Below, in pieces: positions 13,207 through 25,024 of a stretch of DNA of 64,000 nucleotides. How positions within the stretch are numbered: the stretch's first letter is position 1; every line of letters begins with the position of its first letter. Under the pieces are notes generated by a model that had not been told where the DNA came from, did not search any database, and saw only the letters and a program-made list of their open reading frames with translations. Where the stretch lies: NCBI GenBank assembly GCA_030141605.1, contig JAQGDQ010000026.1, positions 682,001 through 746,000 on the forward strand. Reading direction: 5' to 3'. The stretch comes from Tubiluchus corallicola (Eukaryota > Priapulida > Priapulimorpha > Priapulimorphida > Tubiluchidae). The translations under genes were made by a program, and so were the position numbers.

Positions 13207-13582
13207 TGTGGTGTATCGCAAGGGTCAATCATAGCATCCTTCTTGTTTGTGATACATCACCGATATACACAACATCCAATACAATAAAAATAACACAATT
13301 TGCAGACGACACGATCATCTTCTTAGGCTTTGATGCTTTCTTCGGAAATAATATGAATACAACCTTGAGTGACCTATCTAAATGGTTCAAGGTTTATTAA
13401 CAATTTTCAGCCAATTCTACATTACAATACTAGATTTAAAGAGCATAAGGTGGTCTTGTGCAGGACTAATGTGAAACATTTCCTTTCACTTGTTGGTCCT
13501 ATCAAGCGGAACAAAGCACCTGCTAATATTGTCAATTTCTTCCAACCAAGTTTCAAGAAAAGTTTATTCTTAGATTCATATT
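13207..13582 (+). mobile_element. LINE reverse-transcriptase relic (CR1/Jockey-like)
   Basis: Starting at 13207 the plus strand reads CGVSQGSIIASFLF, a decayed RT region-4 motif. After a frameshift it continues as TQFADDTIIFLGF, with the catalytic ADD intact, and then a DLSKWFKV motif typical of CR1/Jockey-type RT. After a large internal deletion, the frame from about 13440 shows the LINE C-terminal pattern (CRTNVKHF, then GPIKRNKAPANIVNF and FKKSL). This corresponds to the usual GPxxWNxLPxxIxN...FKKxL block. Frameshifts and stops show it is dead. It differs in sequence and orientation from the relic at 8.15-9.36 kb. Confidence 0.8.
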
Positions 13583-14155
13583 AAAAGCTCAGCATGTATT
13601 GCATCTATCATAAGCTCACATTCACAGCGCACGACAGACTGGCGTACAGTTTACTTCTGCAAATAAATGTAAATATTTTTGTGATGTCCTTAAATAGCAA
13701 TTTCAGTCTCATTCGTTCACATCATTTCACTAATCTAACCTTATTGATTCCCGCCTCCTGCAATCTTCATTAACATTTTCATCTTTTTTGTCTTTCTTTG
13801 CTACACCCAACACCTGCATGATTTTAAAATTGCATTATAGTCGCACAAGCACTGCTTTAGGACTATAATGCAAGCAACAATTTACGTAGATGTCATTAAA
13901 ATATTACTATAACAATGAAATTGAACGTAGTTTGACAATCATTATCGTGTTGCCTTATATATTGTATCGCTGTTTAATGTTGTCAAATAAAATAAAAAAT
14001 AAAATATTTTTTGAATATATCAACTGCTCCTGTTTCAACTGAATCACTTAATCAATGTAAGCTATACTCAAAAAATATTTTACTTTTATATTTTTTATAG
14101 ATGTTTTATTCATATTTTTATATTTTATGTTCTATATATATATATAATATATATA

Positions 14156-14223
14156 TTATTTCAGTTTTTTGCTTAATCAGTATATCATATATGATATACT
14201 GATTAAGCAAAAAACTGAAATAA
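14156..14223. repeat. Perfect 68-bp palindrome (no loop)
   Basis: Each base from 14156 to 14189 pairs with its mirror from 14190 to 14223, centred on CATATATG, with no mismatch and no spacer. The arms contain TTTCAGTTTTTTGCTTAATC and its reverse complement. An AT-dinucleotide run flanks it on the left (14133-14155). It could be a foldback or MITE remnant, two head-to-head TIRs after internal deletion, or an assembly or replication artefact at a cruciform. Confidence 0.95.
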
Positions 14224-17200
14224 AGTATTTTTGCAATAGGAATAATTATAAAAAAACTAGAAGTTTACCATAATCTTTGGGAAATTTAAAATTAACAGGA
14301 GTTTTTTTTTGTGTAGCTATAACTTAATTCCTGTTTCAATGAAGTCAAACAGTCAATGCGGTTTATTGACTGTCATGCCAATTTTAAATAAAACAGTTTT
14401 ATCAACAATATTCTGCCTCCTAGTCCATCTAATACCTAACTAATGTATTTTATTTATATGGCCACTCAAGCTAAAATCACCCACTCGTATCGATTTAAAT
14501 AGGCGGCTGACTCACAACTAGGGTTGAAACAAAAAATTAGGGTACCTTCATAAACCCAGGATGATACCAATAGATTTTTTTCCTACATCAGTGCACTGTA
14601 CAGCATAGAATAATACTGCCAGTATTGACTGCATCACTGTAACAAGAAATTATTGGATTAAACTTATCGGTTAGAGACGCCTGTTTTGTGTTTGGCTTCT
14701 TCCCCAATGTGACTGCAGAGTTATTCTGACATTTAGCTGTTCACTGACTGTTATATGTCTCCAGCTAAGCGGTGCTCAGTCAACCGGCAGAAACTGTTGA
14801 AGCTATTGTAAAGCAAATTAACGTCAGATCGATACTATTCATTGAACAACAATAGTTGATCGATGTTAGTCAATCACTGCGCACTTAACTGGCTGATACC
14901 GGCAAACAATTAACAGGCGCATATAGGATTTCCATAAGACCATAAGCTGACTGTTTGTCTGGCCGTATAAATCTTCAATACAATGAAATTATGCTTAGGG
15001 AAGCCAGTACGGTTAGTCGCAGCCTGCCCAACACTTTATAGGCTCTGCGTAACCAAACACTGTCAAAGGAATTTTACCCAAATTCAATGAAAATACATTA
15101 ACTTGAACTTGAAATTCGCATATCAGAAATTCGTGCAACACGGACCTGCACGGTTGCCTCAATCAGAAACAAATACATTAGCATTAAATACAGACAAGTC
15201 CAAATTTCAACAGGTAAGGCCTATTGTAATATACTGTTTATTTTCTTCCAGAAAGTTTGATGAGAAATAGTGTAATGATGGTCTGATCAACTAAGCCACT
15301 ATCTGGAGTTTGTGGGCAGATCCCTCTTTAAAGTAAAATTTTATGGAAACTTATTGCTCGGCCAAGGAATCTCCAGAGACTACCTTACATCTAGTCAGGC
15401 ATATGCCATCTGCACTAGTCGTAACACCTATGTCTTTTAAGTTTCACCAAAATATTAATAACTCCACAAAAATATTAAGACACTTAGTTAGTAACACCTA
15501 TTTTAAGTCAAGCATCGCTCGCCAAAGTGATGTGCGGCACTCGCATGTCCTCCAAGGACCCGAGGATTAAGAAGACATGAACAACAGTCACCCAAATCAA
15601 AGACGCATCAAAGTAAATAATGAGTTTACATACAGTAAATGTCATTAAAGTATTTACCTGACACTTTTGTCAACACACAATCATGAAGAAAAAATTTAAA
15701 GGTAAGTTGCGACAGATTTACAACTTATTTAAAAAAAACCAGTGCATTCTTAAGTGGCGTTTACCTAGTACCCGGAATGCGTATGCGTTAAGGGGTGCGG
15801 AATAGATACAATCGGGTTATACTGTTTTCAATGCATCCGTTTATCAGACCTGCGTTATGCGTTCTTTTTTCTGCTGCTATTTCCTATCGATTTTTATTCC
15901 GCAGGTTGATAACGTATAACGAATTCCAGATGCCAGGTAAACGACAAAATAGACAGAAAAAATGTAGCCTTTGAATGACAGGGGCCTGTAGGAAATATTT
16001 TTATGGGGACCCATCTATATAGTTAAACAACTGCTTGCCAAAGCCATTCGTAAAGATCAAACGTCACTCATGTGATGAAGGCCATCGATTCTGACAATTT
16101 TCAGGCTGATGTTTCAGTCATGGAGGATTTAACTACAAGCAAAAATCACAATGCTGTGCACTAAATAAAATGAAAGTAACCCTAAAACATCGAAAGAAAA
16201 AAAATTCAAAGAATACAAGAAAGGAAACATACAGAAAATTATGACATGTTGTGTTACATGAATAAAAATAACAATTTACACATCTAAGCTTCTAAGCTAC
16301 TAAGTTTCTACTAGTTGGTGAAACCAGTGATGTAAACGAGCTAATTTACTATAGGATATTATGTATAATGCAATGACATCTGTTATCAAGGAAGAGACCA
16401 CTGTAACCAATGTATGCATTAGACTCCTGGTTTTAAGAAACTCAGGAGGAAGGTTAGCCTCAAAAACTTGTTTCAAAGGCACAGCATGGTTCTTAAAGGC
16501 TAAATCCACTTTTGCACAATTGGTAGAATGTTTTGCATATTCCTGTTATGTATCAATGAGTAACATAGTGATCTGGCATTTAGATGTGCTTGTTTGCCAC
16601 TTAAATTCAGTCTTATGAATTACTCGTGGTTTTGAACTAACTATCTATGTAACTACATTCTTGATAACCAGTTGTATATCTGTTTTCAACTAAAATGTAT
16701 TTGTTGCACAGTGGAAAAACTCCGATCAGTAATATTACTGTATGTAGATCCACTTAAAATCACAAAAGTTTATATAAATTCAGTCTTTTGCCTAGTTTAA
16801 ATTCACCCTGGAAAGATAACATGATGCCATTATATCTTAGTACACCTACACAAGTGAGGTAATGAAAGGCTTATGACATTATACTTTTCCACTTCTGATT
16901 TCTGAATGTGCAAGGCTGTAACTTTTTCCCTGCTAGGTTTTACTGATATGTGCAATGACATAGTTGTAAAAATGTATCTAGTGGAGCTGCATTGGATGTA
17001 GGTGTATATTTATGTATATGCATGTAGAGACAACTTGCAGCTATTTATCAAGTGCGCTCCACTTCATTCCCTGACAGCTCCACTTCATTCCGTGAAAACT
17101 ACACCCATGGAAATATTTTAGACGAGGCTGAGAAAAGTAAGATATGGGTAATTTTGGAAATTTGCTAGCTAGCAAATGACAGGTTGTGTTTCGTAGTTAG

Positions 17201-18240
17201 TTCTTTGGGCGTGAGTTGTATATTAGGTCATCAACCACAACTATCTAAAATATGCTCATGATAATCTCGCTGAACTGACTTACCTTTTAAGAATGTAACT
17301 TATAGGCTATTAATGTTAATTTAGAAACTATATATTCACATCGTTTTATATTGAAAGCATAAAAAATTTGAGTACAGTATGACCCAAAAGAAGATTTTCA
17401 AGTATGCGTTCTAAAATTATATAGACTAGATAAATTTTCAGAAAAGTGGAATGCTGGAGGCATTTTTTCTAGAGGTGGGCAACTTAGTCAGTCTTATTAA
17501 TTTGACTACGCTGAATCCGAAAAACACTGTTGCTGGCTTTAAAAATTTGCAGAAAATGATCAAAAACACCAAAAGAACAAAATGGTCACGAAATTTTTGC
17601 ACAACGAATATGCACTCATATTTCGGCTTACCAGACTTAGCTTTTACAGATATCGGATGAATCGGACAAAATCTGGACCATTAAGAAGTCCCGCATACTA
17701 TGGACACAGTCCGTTGTTTCAAGAGCTGACCGTTACTTGGCAGGCCATCACTTTGTTTACATCAGTGTATTTAACTTTACTGTACTTAACGTGATTGTTT
17801 CTACGTATATCATAGCGCACAAAAGCGAAGTAAGACGACACAAAAATAGTAAAGGTCATTGGTCACACAAAAGTACTCTATTTAAGCATGTGCACAAAAA
17901 ATATAGAGTCAATTATGCCTAGCTATTTGAGTCAAATGCTGACACTTTTTAGATACTTTTGCATAAAAGCGGCCCACACTAGACGTTTTTGAGACAATTA
18001 GGTGATTGATTCTATATTCCCCTGAGTCAAATACATGGCACCTACTGTAATAGCTTAGTATTACGGTCAAATACGGTCAATCGGCAAATTCGAACCGACA
18101 TCTCCCGCTTTTGTCCTGTAAACCGAGATATGAGTGTAAATCAAAAGAAATGCCGATAAAATTAACATTAAGAGATGATATGACATCTATATCAGGATAG
18201 TTGGATTCAGAGAATTTATTTCTGTTATTTTTATTTCAAA
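14224..18240. other. Gene-poor stretch; no supported gene
   Basis: Only short unassigned open frames are present, for example 16300-16509 on minus, which reads as a mildly protein-like segment ending in a hydrophobic run but lacks clear splice sites. The minus-strand gene beginning at 23212 may have exons here that I cannot identify. Confidence 0.35.
17056..17097 (+). repeat. Two-copy 21-bp tandem repeat
   Basis: GCTCCACTTCATTCCCTGACA is followed at once by a copy with two changes (GCTCCACTTCATTCCGTGAAA). Confidence 0.9.
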
Positions 18241-18470
18241 AATTTTCGTCGCTTTCAAAATGGCCACCACACAAACGAAATCATGCATTTATATTAGCTA
18301 TTTTACCTAAAAATTGATTATAAAAAGAAAAAGAAAATTATTTTTATCAATTCAACCTTGTTGAATCTAAAACACTGCTACTAGACATCAAAAAAAGATG
18401 CATAGTGAGTTAAACAGTCCAGTAAGCAAAAAATGGCTGCCTGGATTCAGACATAATTATCTAAATAAGA

Positions 18471-18562
18471 GATTTTCAAGGTCAAGGAATCATGTCTGAC
18501 GATCAGAAACACCTATGACATCACCCCAATTAGGATTTGAAGATGGTATCCAAGATAGCTGC
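18471..18562 (+). repeat. Dispersed repeat copy 1 (inverted relative to 19686-19764)
   Basis: This segment contains TTTTCAAGGTCAAGGAATC, then ACACCTATGACATCACC, TTAGGATTT and AAGATAGCTGC. The same ordered blocks appear reverse-complemented at 19686-19764 with moderate divergence. It therefore belongs to an old repeat family or forms the arms of a larger foldback element. TCAAGGTCA (18476-18484) matches an extended nuclear-receptor half-site and TGACATCA resembles a CRE/AP-1-type site. Function is inference only. Confidence 0.7.
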
Positions 18563-18971
18563 AGCCGCTTAAGAAATATATCAGCTATATTGCATGGTCT
18601 GCATAAAATAGGATGCTGATATATATCTATGTCTATATATATATATGTATATAGGGTAGTATCAATATGCCTAATATTCTCAAGATAGTCAAAATGATAA
18701 CTGTCGCTATCTTATCAAGGCCATGTATTAAACCATATGATATTCCGAACGTCAGGGGACCTTGAAAAAGGATCAGCTCGTCAAAATTCCATTCCAATAG
18801 TGGCTGTGATCACATTTAAGCATTTCCAAAAAGAGGAAAAAGGATGGCTTTGTCCTTATAGCAAGGGTTTCAGCCATATCTTATGCCAAATAAAAGTGTA
18901 AACACCATGGGCCTGAAAAAGCATCAGCTCTGTCAGCAATTCATGCTAATGCTGGGTACGACAAAACTTCA

Positions 18972-19085
18972 TGAGAGAGTGAGTGAGAGAGAGACAGAAA
19001 GTGAGAAAGAGAGAGAGGAAGAGAGAGAGAGGAAAACAAAGAGAGAGAGGAGAGAGAGAGAGAGAGAGGAAAAGAGAGAGAGAGA

Positions 19086-19178
<93 letters not shown>
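18972..19178 (+). repeat. (GA)n microsatellite, imperfect at its left end
   Basis: Interrupted GA units (GAGT, GACA, GGAA) pass into about 45 clean GA repeats. Long open frames across it, encoding only R/E or L/S repeats, are artefacts of the repeat. Confidence 0.95.
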
Positions 19179-19179
<1 letters not shown>

Positions 19180-19685
19180 AAAGGGCAAAAGATTGCTTTT
19201 ACCCACATGACAGAAGCATTTGTTACTTTAAGAAACACTACTAGAGATGAAAAATTGACTGAACTCATGCCTATATTCAAACTTTTTGTATTCTTGTATG
19301 TCAATTGACAATCGACAAAGCATGTAAACACCTGTTCATAAAATGGGAAGATCAGTGGAGGCAATTCCCCCAACATCAGCCACACTTTGAAGCGCATCAG
19401 AAAAGCGAAATATTAGACAGGATACTTTTGGGACAGGCAGTGATCCCTGCACCAGCTTTACCCTCATCATTTGACTGGGGCTGGAAGAGGTCCATTGACA
19501 CTGGAAACTGTATATTCGAAAGGATGTCAACAACTTATTAAATGTTGTTGCCAGCCAGCCAAAGAGTGTCATGGCTGATTAAAATGGTCCTAAAAGTGAT
19601 GAATGTGAAAGATTGTTTAAATCTATATACCAGGATCTATGAATTCTGACTTGAAATGCTTAGCAGTGACCATGCTGGTTTCTAT

Positions 19686-19764
19686 GCAGCCATCTTGAAA
19701 TCCTAAATATGGTGATGTCAGAGGTGTTTTAAGCATCAAATGTAGATTCCTTGACCTTCAAAAC
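19686..19764 (-). repeat. Dispersed repeat copy 2 (inverted relative to 18471-18562)
   Basis: Read on the minus strand, this carries TTTTGAAGGTCAAGGAATC, AAACACCTCTGACATCACC, TTAGGATTT and CAAGATGGCTGC in the same order as the 18.47-kb copy. The two arms enclose about 1.1 kb that includes the (GA)n tract. Nearby fragments, such as ACAGCCATCTTATCAA near 19831, suggest more diverged members. Confidence 0.7.
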
Positions 19765-21480
19765 CTATATAGACATCAAGATCATTATTTTATGTTCTAA
19801 CTGTTAAGATGTGATCTTTATATACTAGTGACAGCCATCTTATCAATCAACATGAAAATGACCCTCATATTAGAGGATTTTCTGTTGACCCCATATTCAA
19901 AATTGATCACGTTAAAGGTTCTAGTACTGTGAATGCTTCATAACTTTTAGTCAAAATGAACAAGTTTTTTCACCATTCTGCTGAACTATATGGTGGCCAA
20001 TTTGTTTCTTGTTTATTGAAGTCCTTTTGTATCCTGTTTGTGGTATAGCGGTATTTAGCTTGAACAAGGTCGAATTAACAAAAATTTTGTATTTACGATA
20101 AATGTTAAGGTGAACAGGCTAAGACAATTGGATAACCGGCATAATTTTGTTTTGTGTGGCAACCACTTTTGGTGCCCAATAAAAATTGTGACCATTTTTG
20201 AAATGGAAGTAACAGAAATGGATTGATCAGGCTCAAATACCCTGGAATGCAAAATTAATTCTTAATGCTAATTTTCTGGTATTTCTTGATATATATGGTT
20301 TGTGAAAAAAGTTATTAGCCGTTTTGTTTTTTGCATTTTTGAGCTTGTTTGGCTTATTTTTCATGCCGGCAACAATTTTTTTAGATTCAGCATAAATAAA
20401 ATTTATAAGATTGGCTATGATGTCCACTTTTAAAAAAATCGCCACTTGAATTTTACAGAAGCATTTTTTCGGGATTTTCTTCTAGTCTATAAGCCTAATC
20501 TATAATTACAGTGTATCAAGCGTTTTAGGTACAAACTTACAACATACCTTAAACAATCAATTCTGTATTTTTTTATCTCAATGCTCTTGCAATTCTTCCC
20601 CTACAAAAAGCAAACATCATGTTTAAACTACAAGTAAAATACGGGTAATTAAGTGTCACGACAGACATTTTCAGTCTCACAGTGTTGAAATTTACACAGT
20701 CATAAAACTGTAAACTACAAGGAAATGAGGTGCGCAATTTTCAAAAAAAAACAATGAATAATTTATAAAATTATGCTTAAACTGATTCGAGTGACACATA
20801 TTAGCAAACAAGTTTCTGATAACATAAAATTGCAATCACACCAAAGCTACTATGCATAACAAAGTATAACATAAAACTCCCAGCATAGATAACTTGATAA
20901 TAAGTGCTGGAATCAATGCAGAGTGGTAGCAAGATGTATTTAAAATCTTGTATTTTAAACCGAACAATTTTGCTTAAACCAGCAATTGGATACAACTAAC
21001 TAATCCTAGTCAGGTTCCTCTCGATGATTCCGGGTATGGTATGGGTGTGTGAAATGTTGATAGGGTGTGTGTCATTTCGAGTCTGTGGTTGTTTTGACAA
21101 AAACAAGTAAAAAGAAGGCAATTTCAATGAACATATGAAAATGGTCAGTATCCTTCATTAATTATCTTGTTTTCATAATTTATACCTAACTGAGCTACAA
21201 CATGTGTAAATATGCAACACTCTTATAGTATCAGATAGTGCTCAGTAACTAATGTCGAAACACAACTACCTTTTAACTCGCATAAAAATAGTTCGCTTTG
21301 ATTTTAAATTAGAGTACATTACTTATTTGAGGACAAACTTTAATCAATCCTATTATCATTCGTTCGAGTATACTACTGTCAAATAACAGACTAAAATTAA
21401 TCCTAATGGGAATCTATGAATCAGTTAGGTCACATCTTTCAAACTCTTACTGACAACGAGGTTTATTTCATTAGCAATCA
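19765..21480. other. AT-rich stretch downstream of the first exon of the 23212 gene; no supported exon
   Basis: This is expected to be intron 1 of the minus-strand gene whose first coding exon ends near 21635. I found no second exon with both splice sites and a convincing frame. Confidence 0.4.
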
Positions 21481-21632
21481 AATACAGTCACATAGCACTT
21501 GTTCTCCAAAAAGTTGCTGCCACTTCACCCATTCGTATCCTAAACAAGCTGTCTGAGTTCTTGACAATGGAACTTATGCAACAAAAGTGTATCCAAGCTG
21601 TGTAATACCTAAAGTGTATACCAATCGCATAC

Positions 21633-23212
21633 CTACCCTGAGATTCTCCATTGCACATTACAACACCACTGTCACTATGTTTGTTTGGCTCTTCATTTGG
21701 CTTCTCAATCTCTGTAGGAGTTTCCGAAGAACTAGAAGAACGGCGACTACTTGAACCTTCACTAGAGCTTCTACTACTTCGACTCAAAGGAGGTGAGGTC
21801 ACTTCCACAGTTGGAATAATTCCCACAGCTTGGTCAAAGCTTGCAACCCAGGAAGAGTGATCACCATCTGCCTCTGGGCCAAAAGCCTCACTCGTCAAAA
21901 ATGTATCATTAACAACATTAATATCTGAAGTTTCAATCAACTTTTCTGGGGAGTCCGGGGTTGAGGAAGAAGAAGAAGATGGTGAACTGGCAGCTCTTTT
22001 TCTAAATGTTTTTGCCGGTGGTAGTGTCTTAGGCAATCTCGGAATAGTATTACTGGCATCATCAGAGTACTGCTCAGGAGGACCGGACAATGAACGATGC
22101 CTAGGACTTAAGCTCTGAGCACAAAAATTCATCCATGTTTTATTATCTATCTGACGCCTAGGGGCACGTGGTTTGTCTAGCACAAATTCTTCTCCTGGAA
22201 GTATAATATTGAGTTTTTCTTCAGATTTCACAGTCCTTAGATCTACTTTAAGATATTCATCTAATGGCACTGGCTGGAGAGGAGTGGCACTTCTAGGTCT
22301 TTCAATTGGCTTTGACTCAAATTCATATTTTGACCTGTCTGCACGAACAATCAGCGTAGTTTGCCTGGAAGAATTTGGCAGTAGCTCAAAGTCTACCGAT
22401 TCTTCATACTCAATTGAATCTTGATGTAGTAAACCATGGGCACCTTCTTCTTCAGGTGTACTTGCGTCTGCAGCTGGAGCTGCTGAACCTTTAATTGTAT
22501 CACCTGATGATTCTGATGATACCGATGATCTTCTTTCAGCTAGACCTAGAACTTTTTCTTTGGCATCATCCTCACTTATTGACGAAGATTCATTTTCTAT
22601 GTTTCCTTGTCGTATAAGTTCATGTATTTTTGGTTTATTTGCAGTTGCATCATTTATTACTGGTGGAGGTGGTGCTGGTCTCTTTAGGCTTTTCTTTTGT
22701 GTACTTTTTGCCTGAATGTTAGGGCTGGCAGTTTTTGCACGTGATTTTACTTCATTTTGGTCTCCCAATTGTTCAGGTTTGTCATGTTTTGCTTCATGGG
22801 CTTTGCCCAAATGGAATGTTGATGCTAAACCATGTGTAACCGGGCTAACAAATTTGGAAAATAGCTTAGAGAATCCTGAATGCTTCTGCCCTGCTCCACT
22901 AGATGCTCCACTTCCCGCACTTTCAGGTGTGGTCGGAGTTCTGCGGCTTCCACTGTCTCCATTCAGATGCTCAGTAAAGCTCTTTTCTGCAGTTGGTGTA
23001 GGTGTTCCTAGTGTACTATCACTGTCTCGCTGTGCTGAACTAATTTGTAGCTGAGGAGCAGCTTTCACGCTAAGGACACTTTTTACGTCTTCCCCGTCAC
23101 TTTCTTCCGAGCTACTGCGTAGGAGTAGGCTTTCTATCGTATCAAATTTTGCTAAAGGTGCCCTAACGGTTTTAAATCCTAAGTCGTCCTCAATCACTTC
23201 ATTCTCCTCCAT
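21633..23212 (-). CDS. First coding exon of an unrecognised Ser/Pro-rich acidic protein
   Basis: One uninterrupted frame runs from ATG at 23212, with an in-frame TGA two codons upstream that fixes the start, for about 525 codons to a donor. Two donors are possible: CAG-G/GTAGGT (exon end 21637) or GGTAG/GTATGC (exon end 21633). Further exons should follow leftwards but were not identified. The protein is mostly low-complexity and probably disordered. An acidic patch SSSEESDGED lies at residues 33-42, a proline run RPAPPPPV near residue 177 could bind SH3 or EVH1 domains, and a Ser run lies near 410. More conserved-looking islands are residues 8-32, a TLIVRADRSKYEFESKP stretch near 295, and IDNKTWMNFCAQSLSPRHRS. 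A tryptophan motif SWVASF sits near 453-458. It reads like an adaptor or trafficking scaffold, but I do not recognise the family and assign no function. Confidence 0.8.
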
Positions 23213-23252
23213 CTTTCAATACTATGGGAAGCTGCATGCATCAATGCTAACG

Positions 23253-23321
23253 TTAGCACTGTGAGAAAATTCGATCGATTCTCCCAACTTCGCGTACACT
23301 GGTAGCCATCTTTGTTGACAT
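23253..23321 (-). other. Upstream ORF in the leader of the 23212 gene
   Basis: A 22-codon ORF (MSTKMATSVREVGRIDRI..., with a second in-frame ATG in an AAAGATGGC context) starts 109 nt upstream of the main ATG and terminates with TAA before it. If the transcript begins further upstream, this uORF could reduce initiation at the main start. The position of the transcription start is not known, so its inclusion in the mRNA is inference. Confidence 0.4.
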
Positions 23322-23329
23322 TTCCAGCA

Positions 23330-25020
23330 CTGCAAACAAGAGGGAGCTTTTGATTCAGGTTACGATTGTTTCATTTTAGCTTTAATTATTTTCAATGACG
23401 AGGTTACATGTTTTTTCGTAAGTAGACGGATAATAAATTAACTATTTTTATTTCAAACAAAGCAGATAGGTTTAGCATCTAGCGTTGCAAAACGAAGAAA
23501 TCTGCACATCAAACGGCACTGAATCTGACGTTTGCGTGCATTAAGTTAGTTCATCTTTATGCATGACATTAATAACAAATTTATTATAATGATATGTAAA
23601 CGTTGCAAATCCTACAATAATTATTATTAGTTGTAAGTTATTAGCTGCTACACGTACATTACATCTGCCCTGGTGCCTACATTGTTCGATTTAGTTAGTA
23701 TGCCTTTGCATAATTGTGCACATATGTATGCACGTATGCGCCGTATGTATGGCATGCATATAATATGACACTATGAAAGTGTATACACGTATACGTATGT
23801 AACGCATGCATGCACGTTTTGGTTGTTATTACGCATTTCATCTGAGTTCATGTTGACTAGTTCTTTTTTATTTATTTATGTTGGAGACCCAAAACACATG
23901 TGATAGTTTAAATTTAATAATTACTAATATGTAAAGCAATACTATTTAATGGATTACATTAATATTTTGCTTCACAAAATTTACGTATTCAGCGACACGA
24001 CAGTTTACTTTCACGATAAGAGATGGCAGCACGGTACTATGACAGCACAATGTCAGTAGTTTATGCCCTATATACGAACGTGTGAAAAACTATTTGTTGT
24101 ACGTTACGAAAACATCGCAGGCTGTTGATAAATGTCTTCATTTACCCATGTAGCGCATGAATGGGATTTTAATATCCCTTGATAGAATTTTAATGCTCCT
24201 TCCCAATAGTTTCTACATCTACAATATATAAGCCTACACGTGTTATCATTCAGCAATTTTCACTGATTATCTAATCATTATGACGACAATAAAAATTTAC
24301 AAATTAAAGAAAATTCATTGACTAATTATTATGTTACACCATCTTACTTATTTTATTTACAGTCATGTCACTAGAACAGCAAACTTTAAAAGGCCACCGT
24401 TTCTACACCTCAATAAATAAATAATCTATAGCTATATACAGCAGGGAATGAACACAATATAAACAAGAAATAGGTCACTAGTTAAAATGTCAATAGCAAT
24501 ATGAGTCATAATTTATGAAAAGTGAAATAATGACCACGCCTACTGCATTTACCTGCCAAAAGAAACCACTTTTTAGAAAAAAATAAATAGGTAACAACAT
24601 TAACTGTTATTCTAATAACCATATTAGCCAAATCTAGTTAAGTTTTTAACGTTTGCATACTGAAGAATGTAGCTGCATTTTTGTCGTCGTACTTCATACA
24701 ACAGTTACAACAGTCAAGTTCATTATGCCAATTACCAATATTATCAAAATACAAATATATAACTGGTGTAATTGGCTGACCATCTAGCAGTTATAGGTAA
24801 ATGCCTCACAGACATTCGTGTGTTTAATCGGGCAGTGTTTTGAAATATGACCCAACCGTCACAATCGAAATAATGAATTTGTCCATGAATTATAATTAGG
24901 TATATGCGACACAACTTGGAGACACGACCTCACCTGTGTTTAAACTGACAGACGCAACATCTCAACTTTTTCCAGTTGCGTACAATCTCGCTAATTGAAT
25001 GCTTAAAGCCATGTTTTTAT
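23330..25020. other. Likely upstream region of the 23212 gene; no coding features
   Basis: AT-rich, with alternating purine-pyrimidine and TATG/CATG-type runs near 23700-23815 (ATGCACGTATGCGCC and similar). No TATA box or other promoter element could be assigned with confidence. Confidence 0.35.
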
Positions 25021-25024
25021 GCTT

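Noticed and set aside
18060-18130. TTCGAA-containing stretch resembling a tRNA T-arm on minus
   Set aside because: The flanking stem does not pair and no box A lies at the right distance.
18883-19397. Frames of 75-142 codons on both strands
   Set aside because: R/E and L/S runs from the (GA)n tract, open in several frames on both strands by the nature of the repeat.
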